From contig VXIS01000237.1 in assembly GCA_008704415.1 (NCBI GenBank), positions 1-64,000 on the forward strand: a DNA stretch of 64,000 bases. Reading direction: 5' to 3'. Source of the stretch: Sphaerosporella brunnea. Lineage: Eukaryota; Ascomycota; Pezizomycetes; Pezizales; Pyronemataceae. How positions within the stretch are numbered: position 1 is the first letter of the stretch; the number at the start of each line of letters is the position of its first letter. Below, one piece after another: positions 34,764 through 44,057 of the stretch. A program made the translations under genes and the position numbers. Under the pieces are notes generated by a model, which saw only the letters and a list, made by a program, of their open reading frames with translations, did no database searches and was not told where the DNA came from.

Positions 34764-37700
34764 CTACTCCGTCTTCAGGCCCTCAAACTGCTTGATAAGT
34801 TCTGGCAGCGTCTGCTCCTTCGCCTGGTAATCCGCCAGGTTCGCCTTATTCAGTTCCTGGACACCCTGCTTGACCTTAGTTTCGTAGCCCTTGACGGCCA
34901 TCGCCTTTTCCAGCTTCTTCCTCGCCGCCTCAGCCTTGACGAGCTCCTTCTTGTTCTTGTCGATCAAGCTGTCCAAATCGACGCTAGAGCTGGGTGGGAA
35001 ACCCGTAGGTAAACAACCTCCGACGGGGTTGACCATCGCGCTGCAGCAAAAATCGGTTGGCAACCGTACGGTCATGTGCTTTTAGTAATACACACGAGGC
35101 CCGGAAGCCTGGGAGTTCTGCTAAAGGAGCCACCGGCATTCTGCTACAATTTGCAAGTACACTGCCTCATCCATTCAAAAGAATAGCAGTCGTACCTTCT
35201 GTATATATATTTTTTTTGTATAGGGAAGCCGCCAGGAGTGTCTCCTAGGGAAGTGGCTGAGGAGTTCTGCTGAGGGAGTGGGTGTCGAGTTCTGCTGGGG
35301 AAGCTGTCGAAGGAGAGAAATTGTGCGGGTGAGCAGAAACATTCACAGGCCGGCACTCGGAGGTGCGAACGAGCTTTATCTTCACTGCTGAGCACTCGGA
35401 CCATTTCCACTAGCTTTAAATTTCTTGTTTTAAATTATTTGGCTACGGCGCTATACGTGTTGGCAACTGGTTGGCAACCGTTCTTGGTAGTTTCCCGCCC
35501 AGCTCTAATTGACGCGGCCAGCCACGTGCACGTGGATGCTAACCTTGGACGAGAGAGGGTTCACGTAGCAGCCGCTTGGAACCTGGTTGTCCTGGGCCAG
35601 GGTCAGGGACTCGAGACCCTTGACCAGCGCTTTGATGCTGGAAAGCTGCTCCGAGACGGTCTTGAAGGTATCGGCGTCGTTGGCATGCACGCAGACTACT
35701 ACAATCAACACATGTCCCCTCGTTAACTGGGGGACGGGTGCTTACCTTCGGCCTTGTCCTTGATGTCGCAAGCTGACAGCGCAGAGCGGATACCCTTGGC
35801 AATTTCAAAGACCATGTCATAGTCTTGCTCGGCCTTCTCGTTCTCAAACTCCGGCACGAAGCGGGGGTAGGCGGCCTTGCAGACGGTGCGGGTCTTGTCG
35901 CCAGGACGACGGGGGAGACGCTGCCACAGCTCTTCGGTGACGTAAGGCATGAAGGGGTGGATCAGCAGCAGGGCGCCCTCGAGAGCGGTGTACAGCGTGT
36001 CCTGCACGGAGCGCTTTTGCTCAGGGGTGCCATCAAGGATCAACGACTTGGAGTTTTCCTGATCTCATTAGCCTTCAAATCAATCAATCTGAGTAAGACA
36101 CCTACAATATAAACATCGCAAAGCTCGTACAACCAGTAGCTGTAGACAGCCTTGGTAGCGTCAGAGAAGTTCCTCTCCTCGAGCAGCTTGTTGGTCTTCT
36201 GCGCAGCAACGTTGAGCTTGTGCAGGATCCACAGCTCGACCAAGCTCTCCTTGCCGGTCAGCTTGGAGTCAGCCCTGGGCACAAAGTCCTCTCCCAGTCT
36301 CATGAGGGCAAACTTGGTGGCTTGGTACATCTTGTTACAGAACTTTCTGTAACCCTCCACAACCTTGATGTCCATGTTGATGTCACGTCCACCAGTGGTA
36401 TAAGCGCAGAAAGCAAAGCGCATGGCATCACTACCGCACTGGGGAATACCATCGGGGAAAGCAGTCTTCTGGAACCGCGTCGCCTTCTCGATCTCCTTAA
36501 GGTCAAGGTTACCAGCGAGGAGCTTGGCATGGAGGTCTGCGAGAGGAATTCCGGAAATGAGATCGAGAGGATCAATAACGTTTCCGAGCGACTTAGACAT
36601 CTTACGACCCTGAGAGTCACGGACAATGGGGTGGCAGTAGACCTCAGTGAAAGGGACCTTGCCGGTCATCTTGATACCCAGCATGATCATCCTGGCAACC
36701 CAGAAGAACAGAATGTCCCATCCAGTCTCCAGAACGGTGTTGGGGTAGAAGTTCTCCATGTCCTTAGTGTCCTTGGGCCATCCAAGAATAGAGAATGGCC
36801 AAAGACCACTGGAAAACCAGGTATCCAGCACATCAGGATCCCGCTCCAGCGTAACCTTGTGTCCAGGGAATTTCTCTTCCGCCATCTTCTGGGCCTCCTC
36901 CGGAGTCCGGGCAACGATCCAGCGCTCAGCGTCAGACCCACATCCATCAACAAGTTCGTTTTCCAGGTGGATGTAGTAAGCAGGAGCCTGGTGGCCCCAC
37001 CAGAGTTGACGGGAGATACACCAGTCCTGGATCTTCTCGAGCCAGATGAAGTACTCCTTCTCAGGCACCTCTGGGCGAATTTTGATTTCACCCTTTCTGA
37101 CGGCATCCATGGCAGCATCCGCCATAGCCTTCTGGCTCACCCACCACTGAGGCTTCATGACCGGCTCAATAACGTCCTTCGACTTGGCGCAGCGAGGGAC
37201 CTGCATGGGGTTGTCCTTGGTCTCGACATACAGGCCGAGCTTGGTCAACTCCTCGATGACAACCTTGCGGGCCGTGAATCTAGGCATGCCGGCGAACTTC
37301 CCTCCGCATGCCTCGTTCAGAGTACCGTCGTCGTTGAGAATGTTGACGAACTCCAGCTTGTGGCGCTCTCCGATGGCATAATCGTTGGCGTCGTGGGCGG
37401 GGGTAATCTTGACACAACCAGTGCCGAACTCACGGTCGACATAGTCGTCTCCAATGATGGGTAGCAATCGGTCAACGAAAGGATGCTTCACTTTCTTTCC
37501 GATCAGGTGCTTGTAACGCTCATCCTCGGGATGGACTGCAATCGCAGTATCTCCGAGCATGGTCTCAGGACGGGTAGTGGCCACAATGACCTTGTCCGAA
37601 CCGTCCTCAAGCTCATAGGCGAACGACACAATGATACCGAACTCAACCTCCTCATCGTATCCGGGAACAGAGAGCAAGGTCCTTCCAGTGAGCTCTTCGT

Positions 37701-38802
37701 TTTCCACCTCGAGGTTGGAAAGGGTGGTGGTAAGGGCGCAGCACCAGTTGACAAGACGGTTGGCACGGTAGATAATGCCGTCCTCGTGCAGGCGGCAGAA
37801 GCACTCAACAACGGCCTTGGAGAGGTTCTCGTCCATAGTGAACGCCTCCTTGGACCAGTCATATGACGCTCCCATCTTCTTCAACTGCTCCTTGATGCGG
37901 TTGTGGTATTCCTCCTTCCACTCCCAGGTAAGAGCGGTGAACTTCTCACGTCCAAGGTCGTGTCTAGTTTTCTTCTCCTTCCGCCACAAAGTCTTCTCCA
38001 CGACGCTCTGGGTGCTAATACCAGCATGGTCGAAGCCGGGAACGAACAGCGTGGTCTTTCCCAACATGCGGTTCCACCGGATCAGAGTGTCCTGAATAGC
38101 GATCGTAAGTGCATGGCCGATGTGGAGCGCACCGGTAACGTTTGGCGGAGGCGCTGGGATGACGAAGACGCCCTCGGGCTTGATCTTTCCATCCTCGGTC
38201 AATTCGGGCTCGAAGAAGCCCTCCTTCTCCCACCAGTCGTACCACGCGGACTCAACGACAGCGGGATTGTATGACTTGTAGGCGTTGTCATCGAGCGATT
38301 TCAAGACTATGGAGAAAAAATTCGCAAGTCAGTCGAAAGCTTCACCCTGGCCCCTCGAGAATTGCACAACATACTTTTCTTCTCTCCCTTAGGAGTCTCC
38401 TCGACATAGACGAACTCGAGCACGGACTTGGCTTTCTTCTTCTCCTTCTTCTCTTTTGGCTCAGCTGGGGCAGCAGCTTTATCCGCAGCCTGCTTTGCCT
38501 TTTTGGCGTTGAATTTGGCTAGCTTTTCAGCCTTTGCGCGCTCACGGGCCACTAATCGCGCATCGCATTGCTGTCAACCATTCTGTTCTATTGCGGGGCA
38601 AGAGGCAGAGTGGCGGGTCTTTCTAACATTCTTTCTGGCTCTTTGGCTTCTGCGGTTCATCTCCGCCGGGAGGAAGGAGGGATGGAGTGGGAACGGGCGT
38701 GGGTGTCTCGTCCTCTAGAGAATTATCAGTATACAGTAAAAAAATTTTGGGGTCGCGGTGCTGCGGAGAGCAGAACTCACGGCTGGTATTGGGCGTCGCC
38801 AT
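34764..38802 (-). pseudogene. VAS1: valyl-tRNA synthetase gene, 3' coding end split by a MITE
   Basis: Class I synthetase for tRNA-Val, usually serving both cytosol and mitochondria in fungi. The gene starts at 38802 (MATPNTS), passes two or three small 5' exons rich in Pro and Lys, and continues through a 754-codon exon. HIGH is [15 protein letters not shown] is [16 protein letters not shown]; the editing and catalytic regions are intact. After an intron near 36050-36110 comes LEGALLLIHPFMPYVTEELWQRLP, and after another near 35697-35745 the frame reaches GCYVNPLSSKVSIHVHVAGRV. There an inserted element begins, so the protein would read ...GRVN and stop at 35505. The lost part, about 71 residues of C-terminal coiled coil (DLDSLIDKNKKELVKAE onward), is still open at 34764-34979. 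Everything but the coiled coil can be made, so the gene may still work in truncated form; I mark it broken, not dead. Confidence 0.9.
34985..35510. mobile_element. 526-bp hAT-type MITE inserted in the ValRS coding sequence
   Basis: The termini are TAGAGCTGGGTGGGAAAC on the left (34985-35002) and the complement of TAGAGCTGGGCGGGAAAC on the right; the rightmost ATT belongs to the target duplication. The flanking 8-mers are ATCGACGC (34977-34984) and ATTGACGC (35508-35515), an 8-bp duplication with one C-to-T difference, which together with the TAG-type terminus points to the hAT superfamily. Allowing for the duplication, the element proper is 34985-35507. Inside, GGTTGGCAACC-type motifs lie near both ends. 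It has no transposase ORF. Confidence 0.9.
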
Positions 38803-39351
38803 AGTTGCAGAGTTGTGTTCGGTTTGCTTGCCGTCAAGTCGGTGGGGGTGGGGGAGTCGTTTCGCTTTTTGGGCGCATGCGGTTGGCGGGGCCCCACCTG
38901 GGAACGACTCTGACTCGAACTCTGCCCATCCAAAGTTGACATTCCGGCCTGCGAACCAGGCGAAAACTCTGGTGAATGTGTCGCGCCTTCCACACCACAA
39001 AGCAGAAAGTATTCAAGCTACATACACCATACAGGACTTCCCGGCATGTCAGTTGCCAACGGGGCAGACGCAGTCCTCCCAGAAGCTTACTCCGATATGG
39101 CAACGCTTTTGCTGCATGCTTTGGATTATCACTCGCGCCTTGCAACATGAGAAGACGCAAAGCGCTGGGCAATACAACTCTTCTCTCTCCATCGTGGCCC
39201 AAAGATATTGCGATTAACTGGGCTCAACTCATAGGCCCCACCGATGGGCCCAAAATGAAATCTCACCGGAAGCCGTTCTCTGTCTCCTGCCTCTAAAAGC
39301 ATCACCTATGCAAAACACAAGCACCGAAACGCCATACTCCCCACCTCTTCC
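38803..39351. other. intergenic region upstream of ValRS
   Basis: ValRS promoter on the left and UBA4 3' flank on the right. No gene is supported; the ORFs across it have no recognisable domain. Confidence 0.5.
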
Positions 39352-40671
39352 TCAATACTCGACGATCCCGTCCTCAGGTGCAATTCTAGCCCACTCCCTG
39401 ATACCACCCCTAACATCCCACACCCTCCCGTGCACCCCACTCTCCAGCAGTCTCTTCGCCGCAACCTGAGAATCATTCCCCAGCCTACAAAGCACGACCA
39501 CATCCCTCCTCTCCTCCTGCAACAACCCCACAATCTCCTCCGGCAGTCCCTCGCCCACCGCCAAAAACCGCTCAAAAGGCACATTGACGCTTCCCGGGAC
39601 TTTACAAATCCCAAACTGTGTCCGATCCCTCACATCAACCAGCAGCGGCTTCGTTCCCAGCAGCACCAATTCCCTAGCCTGACGAACCGAGAGTCTATAC
39701 TCCTCCTCGAGCGCGAAAGCATTCGGCACTCCGCAGAAGAGTGCATACTCCTCTTCGGAGCCTAGATTTTTGATCCCTTGCTGCCCACAGGCTACACACC
39801 CCTCTCTCCTCCCCCGCATCTTCAACGTCCGCCACATCGTCTCAGCCGCTGCCGAAAAAAATAGCATGCGTGGCTGCGTCAGCTCCTTCCCCTTCGGTCT
39901 CGTAATAAGCTTGATAGTTTCAAGCGCCTGCATGACCCCCATCGCGCCCACAACAGGTCCCAGAACACCTCCCTCTCCGCAAGAAATAATGCTTTCCGGC
40001 GGCGGGGGGCGCGGCCAGATACACCTATAGCACGGGCCCTTTCCAGGGGGGTCATTAAGCACGATCAGCTGGCCCTCCAGCTTCAGCGCCGAAGCGCTGA
40101 CCAGCGGTTTCCCAAGCAGTACGCAAGCATCAGAGATGAGATACCTCAGCTTTGGATGATCCGTGCAATCCAGGACCACATCCCACTGCGCGATCACATC
40201 CTCGGCGTTCCCCGGCGTAAAAGCTTCCGCATACGTTGTGATCTGAACATGCGGGTTAAGGTCCCGCAAAGCTTTGGCCGCAGAAAGAACCTTAGGAAGG
40301 CCAATGGTGCTGGTACGGTGCAGCACCTGTCGGTGGAGGTTGGAGGTTTCGACGACGTCGTGGTCGATTAGTCCGAGTGTGCCGATTCCGGCGCCGGCGA
40401 GGTAGAGCGCTGCCGGAGAGCCTAGTCCACCGATTCCGACGATGAGAACCCGGCTGCGTTTGAGCGCCGTTTGACCCGGAAGCCCGATTTGCGGAAGGAG
40501 GAGTTGGCGGGAGTAGCGGAGGTATTCTTCGCGCGTTAGGTCGAGCGTGGAGGGTGGTGGTGAGGCCGCAGCGCGGTGGTATGTAAGCTCGGCCTCGAGC
40601 TCAGCAATCCGAGCTCTGAGGGATGCTGTTTCGTCGGCCAAGTGTGGTGGTATTCGGTCGGGGCCTGACAT
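39352..40671 (-). CDS. UBA4: Uba4/MOCS3: E1-like adenylyltransferase and sulfurtransferase
   Basis: Activates the ubiquitin-like Urm1 by adenylation and thiocarboxylation, for thiolation of wobble uridine in tRNAs and protein urmylation. It is intronless with 439 residues. A short N-terminal coiled coil (RARIAELEAELTYHR) leads to the E1 domain: YSRQLLLPQIG, VLIVGIGGLGSPAALYLAGAG (nucleotide binding), IDHDVVETSNLHRQ, VVLDCTDHPKLRYLIS and PCYRC...CVAC zinc pairs. The C-terminal rhodanese domain (about residues 325-435) contains LVDVRDRTQFGICKVPGSVN and the persulfide loop VVLCRLGNDS with the active Cys, then DVRGGIREWA. The end is DGIVEY. It lies 180 bp downstream of PUP1 on the same strand. 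Confidence 0.96.
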   Translation of the reverse strand: MSGPDRIPPHLADETASLRARIAELEAELTYHRAAASPPPSTLDLTREEYLRYSRQLLLPQIGLPGQTALKRSRVLIVGIGGLGSPAALYLAGAGIGTLGLIDHDVVETSNLHRQVLHRTSTIGLPKVLSAAKALRDLNPHVQITTYAEAFTPGNAEDVIAQWDVVLDCTDHPKLRYLISDACVLLGKPLVSASALKLEGQLIVLNDPPGKGPCYRCIWPRPPPPESIISCGEGGVLGPVVGAMGVMQALETIKLITRPKGKELTQPRMLFFSAAAETMWRTLKMRGRREGCVACGQQGIKNLGSEEEYALFCGVPNAFALEEEYRLSVRQARELVLLGTKPLLVDVRDRTQFGICKVPGSVNVPFERFLAVGEGLPEEIVGLLQEERRDVVVLCRLGNDSQVAAKRLLESGVHGRVWDVRGGIREWARIAPEDGIVEY

Positions 40672-40850
40672 TTTGTGTGGTTGTGGATCGAAATGGAAGG
40701 AAGCTTGAAGCTAGAAAGAACGACCCCGCCAAATAGGTTATTACCCGGCACATCGCGTGACATATTGTGTTTCTTCATGGTATTCATCAAAAAGTCACCC
40801 GTTTATTCATTAGACCCCGCAGCAAATTGTCATCGCAAGTCGCTCTTTAT

Positions 40851-41935
40851 CTATACATCCACCTCCATAGCATCTCCAGCGACCGTACCCGAGGGCACGG
40901 GCACGGTGGCTCCCAGATCCACAATCGTAACGTACTTCTTGAGGTCCTTTTTCTCGACCTTGACTTCCTTGAGATACGCCGTCGTGCCGCGGGGGAACTT
41001 GTAGCTCTGTTCCTTGGGCACACGCTCGTTGGGCTTGATGTAGTTTCTCATCAGGGTGGCCTATCACGCATACAATCAGTATCCCTTTCTTCAGCCAACA
41101 GTAGAAACCGAGCTGACCTTCTCCTCAGTGATGACGCAAACATCGACATTACTTCCGGACCCCAAGTCGTTGAAAATACCGGCCAGAATGGCCTCGCTGC
41201 ACAGCGACACTGCCTCCTCACGGGTCATACCCTTCTTCCACATCGTCTCGAATACTGCCATTGCTGCCAACGATCCGGATCCCATGGTCACGTAGGGAAG
41301 CTTGTCGGTGGAACCGTGTGCGTGCACGGTGAAGAGGTGCACACCGGTAGGGTCCACTCCCGCAACCACCAGGTACGCTCCGATGTGGCCTTGGTACTTG
41401 AATAAGTGCTGCTTGAGCATGGTCATGCAGGTGACGACGCGCGGCTTGCGGCCGGTGCTGAGGGCGTGGAGCTCGAGGTTGGAGGAGATGAGGGCGGTGG
41501 TGAACTCCGTGCTACGGCTGTGTCAGTGTGTGCTCATGGCGGGTAGGTGGGGTCTCGGTGTGGGGTACTCTGCGGCAGTTCCAGCTCCTTTAACAAATAT
41601 TAGCTCCTGTCGCATCAATAGAGGCCGCAGCTGGGGGTAGTGAGGGGGGCAGACCAGCACACCAGATGTTCGAAGAGATGTAATGCAGCTTCTCACAGTT
41701 CTTGTCGGCGACGATGGGACCGCTGGTTGCTCTGGTATCTAGCTCACATCGTCAGAACCGCATTTCGGCTGTCCAATCGACCTGAATAGAGTAGTTTACC
41801 GGCAGCAATCACAACTCCGCCATCGAAGATGCACCCCACAATGGTTGTTCCCGTCGATGTAGCTTTTGGCAATGGCACGCCCTTGGCGTGCAGCGCCGCG
41901 TTACGCGAGTAGTTGGAAAAGTCAAAGCCGGGCAT
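40851..41935 (-). CDS. PUP1: 20S proteasome subunit beta2 (Pup1)
   Basis: The trypsin-like catalytic beta subunit of the 20S proteasome. It starts [19 protein letters not shown] at 41935; the propeptide ends before the mature N-terminus [16 protein letters not shown], where Thr is the nucleophile. An intron near 41745-41800 joins it to [30 protein letters not shown] tiny exon (AGTAAD) follows near 41565-41590, then [57 protein letters not shown] and, after the intron near 41050-41120, [14 protein letters not shown]. The tail ends DAMEVDV. A 493-bp MITE sits 310 bp upstream of the ATG. Confidence 0.96.
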
Positions 41936-42244
41936 ACTGGGAAGGAAGCTACCGGGAATGAGGACAGTCCGCTAATGATGGATGAAGGTGATGAAGTTGT
42001 TGGTTGAGGGCCGTGGTGGTTGCTTGCTGCTCTCGAAGGTCCGCGTGAAAGCTAACCAAGTTAAGCCACAAGCGCCACAACCTTGCTTGTTGCACAAAAG
42101 GTCACTCGGCGGGTCCTTTGCCCATACGCAGGTTTTCGTGAATCTACCTACCTTAGCAGGGAAGGGGTGTTTTTGAAACTCGTCATATGACCATTATATA
42201 ATCGTGATTTTGCTGTCACCATTTCGGCCACAAACCGGTCAACA
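41936..42244. other. upstream flank of PUP1
   Basis: Short promoter region between the PUP1 ATG and the 493-bp MITE copy B. No PACE-like proteasome element (GGTGGCAAA) stands out. CCATTATATAA near 42191 recurs at 43204 and 43214. Confidence 0.45.
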
Positions 42245-42737
42245 TATGGTGCAAGGCGCTTTAAACCTGGACCTTCGCTGGTTTGGGGTTACACGGTTGA
42301 AACTAGAGGGGCGCCAACCTTTAGAGAGCAGAACAAACAGAAAAATAGTTTGTAAAAGCACCATACGATTAAAGGGAAGTATGTTCCAAACAAGTTCGTG
42401 CTCTCCGATTTCAATTTGGTGTTGTGGTGGTGGAGAAGTAAGAGTATGAAATTCCCAGACGTTACCCCCAGTAAGTGGCCGACACTCTAAGGATTTTGGT
42501 GGGTCTCGCTCAATCACTCGCAGTTCGCACATTCATACCCTTAGTTCTCCACCTCCACAAGACCAAATTCAAATCGGAGATCGTAGACTTGCTCAGAACA
42601 TCTTTCTCTTTAATCGTATGGTGCTTTTACAAACTATTTTTCTGGTTGTTCTGCTCTCTAAAGGTTGGCGCCCCTCTAGTTTCAACCGTGTAACCCCAAA
42701 CCAGCGAAGGTCCAGGTTTAAAGCGCCTTGCACCATA
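42245..42737. mobile_element. 493-bp MITE, copy B, upstream of PUP1
   Basis: By eye identical over its full length to the copy at 28137-28629 and in the same orientation, while the flanking sequence is unrelated. It begins TATGGTGCAAGG and ends CCTTGCACCATA. Identity over the unpaired centre as well as the arms means the two copies spread recently or one derives directly from the other. Confidence 0.95.
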
Positions 42738-43307
42738 ATGCTCTTTAAGCCAAAAGCCTCTCTCCCGTGTAAGGGTTATAGGGGTGGGTGAGGTTAGTGA
42801 GCAAAACAATACGGTGGAAAGCTTATGACCTACTCTCCGCACCCACGCCGCATAGCGGGCACCCGATGCCGCGGCGGCGTCGACAACCGCCAGGGACTAG
42901 TCATCTCCATCTCCATCTCATCATCATCATCATCATTATCATCATCATCACGATGAGCACCGTCGAGTCCTGCACCCGACTGACTCCCGCAAACCCCAAA
43001 ACAGATGCGACACCATCAGTAGACTCAACATAGAAAAGTAACCGGGAGATGTGGTGATGCCGAAGCCGGAAGCCTACTCGTGACAGATATGACGGATTGA
43101 AAAACTCAACACCATGGCTGATGAATCGCTGAAACATGTGATGTCACTCATGAAACAACACGTGATGCCACTCGACTTTGCACCCAACATTAGCGTATGT
43201 CTAACCATTATATAACCATTATATAAGGATTATTTGGGGACAGGGGTTTTCGTCCAAACACAGTTGTTGGGTAAACGCATTTGTTAATTAATCATGGTGT
43301 TTATCAA

Positions 43308-43437
43308 TACCGTAAAAACTCGAGAGCAAGAGAATGGGCTACGTCACTGGCTAAGTCACTGCGCCATGTGGCAAAGTCACTAAGCCTACATGGCGCAGTG
43401 ACTTAGCCCATTCTCTTGCTCTCGAGTTTTTACGGTA
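43308..43437. mobile_element. 130-bp hairpin MITE (TACCGTAAAAACTCGAG termini)
   Basis: TACCGTAAAAACTCGAGAGC at the left is matched exactly by its complement at the right. The arms continue through AAGAGAATGGGCTA and, after a small repeated insert in the left arm, AAGTCACTGCGCCATGT. Only about 17 bases remain unpaired in the centre. A related half-arm lies at 31421-31447. Confidence 0.8.
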
Positions 43438-43590
43438 TCCTTTCCGCGACAACCACTATTCTAGAAAACCCATTATCACCCTTTCTTCTGCCTGAGCATG
43501 ACAACAATCATATAAGCTTTACCCTCTGGAAAAGAGCCACATAATGACCATATGACTATTTTCAAAAACACCCCTGCTAAGGTAAGTACC

Positions 43591-43785
43591 TACCCTTGTA
43601 AAAAAGGGGGGGTAATGGAAACGTTTATGTAATGTTTTATTGTGGTTTTTATTCTGCAAACGTTTACGCCGTGTCTGCCAACGGTCAAAAAATGGTTCAA
43701 AAACGCCACAGCGACGTCTACAGAATAGAAACCACAATAAAACATTACATAAACGTTTCCATTACCCCCCTTTTTTACAAGGGTA
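43591..43785. mobile_element. 195-bp hairpin MITE (TACCCTTGTAAAAAAGGGG termini)
   Basis: The left arm from 43591 and the right arm ending at 43785 are complementary over about 65 bases, including AAACGTTTATGTAATGTTTT. TA forms both ends. It has no coding content and no second copy in the window. Confidence 0.82.
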
Positions 43786-44057
43786 TGTAACTACCATATA
43801 TTCTTGTTCCCATGCGCAGAAGGATTGCGGAGAATTTGTCTAGAATATCACGTGACGTGAATAAAAAATTACGTATATTAACGCAGTGCAGATTCGATAA
43901 AGCAAAACCATTCTCTGAGACAGACGCCTACAAAAGCCATTCTACTTCGAACATTGTACAAAACGAACAAAAGACTCCCCATCAAGCTTAGTACGTTACA
44001 GCAAAAAAAGGAAATAAAGAAAGTATATGTATCGTTTCGTTTACTCGTCGCCTGCCA

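Larger units (their letters stand above)
42738..44057. other. MITE-rich intergenic region
   Basis: No gene is supported. It holds an ATC/ATT microsatellite (42918-42950), two hairpin elements (43308-43437 and 43591-43785) and the 3' flank of the channel gene. Confidence 0.55.

Noticed and set aside
34960..35520. The ValRS insertion read as a normal intron
   Set aside because: The plausible GT donors just upstream are in phase 0, while the acceptors at the element end (CTCTAG, CCCAG) need phase 2. Terminal inverted repeats and an 8-bp duplication explain the segment better.
36220..37464. 414-codon ORF on the + strand
   Set aside because: Antisense shadow of the ValRS catalytic exon, produced by codon bias.
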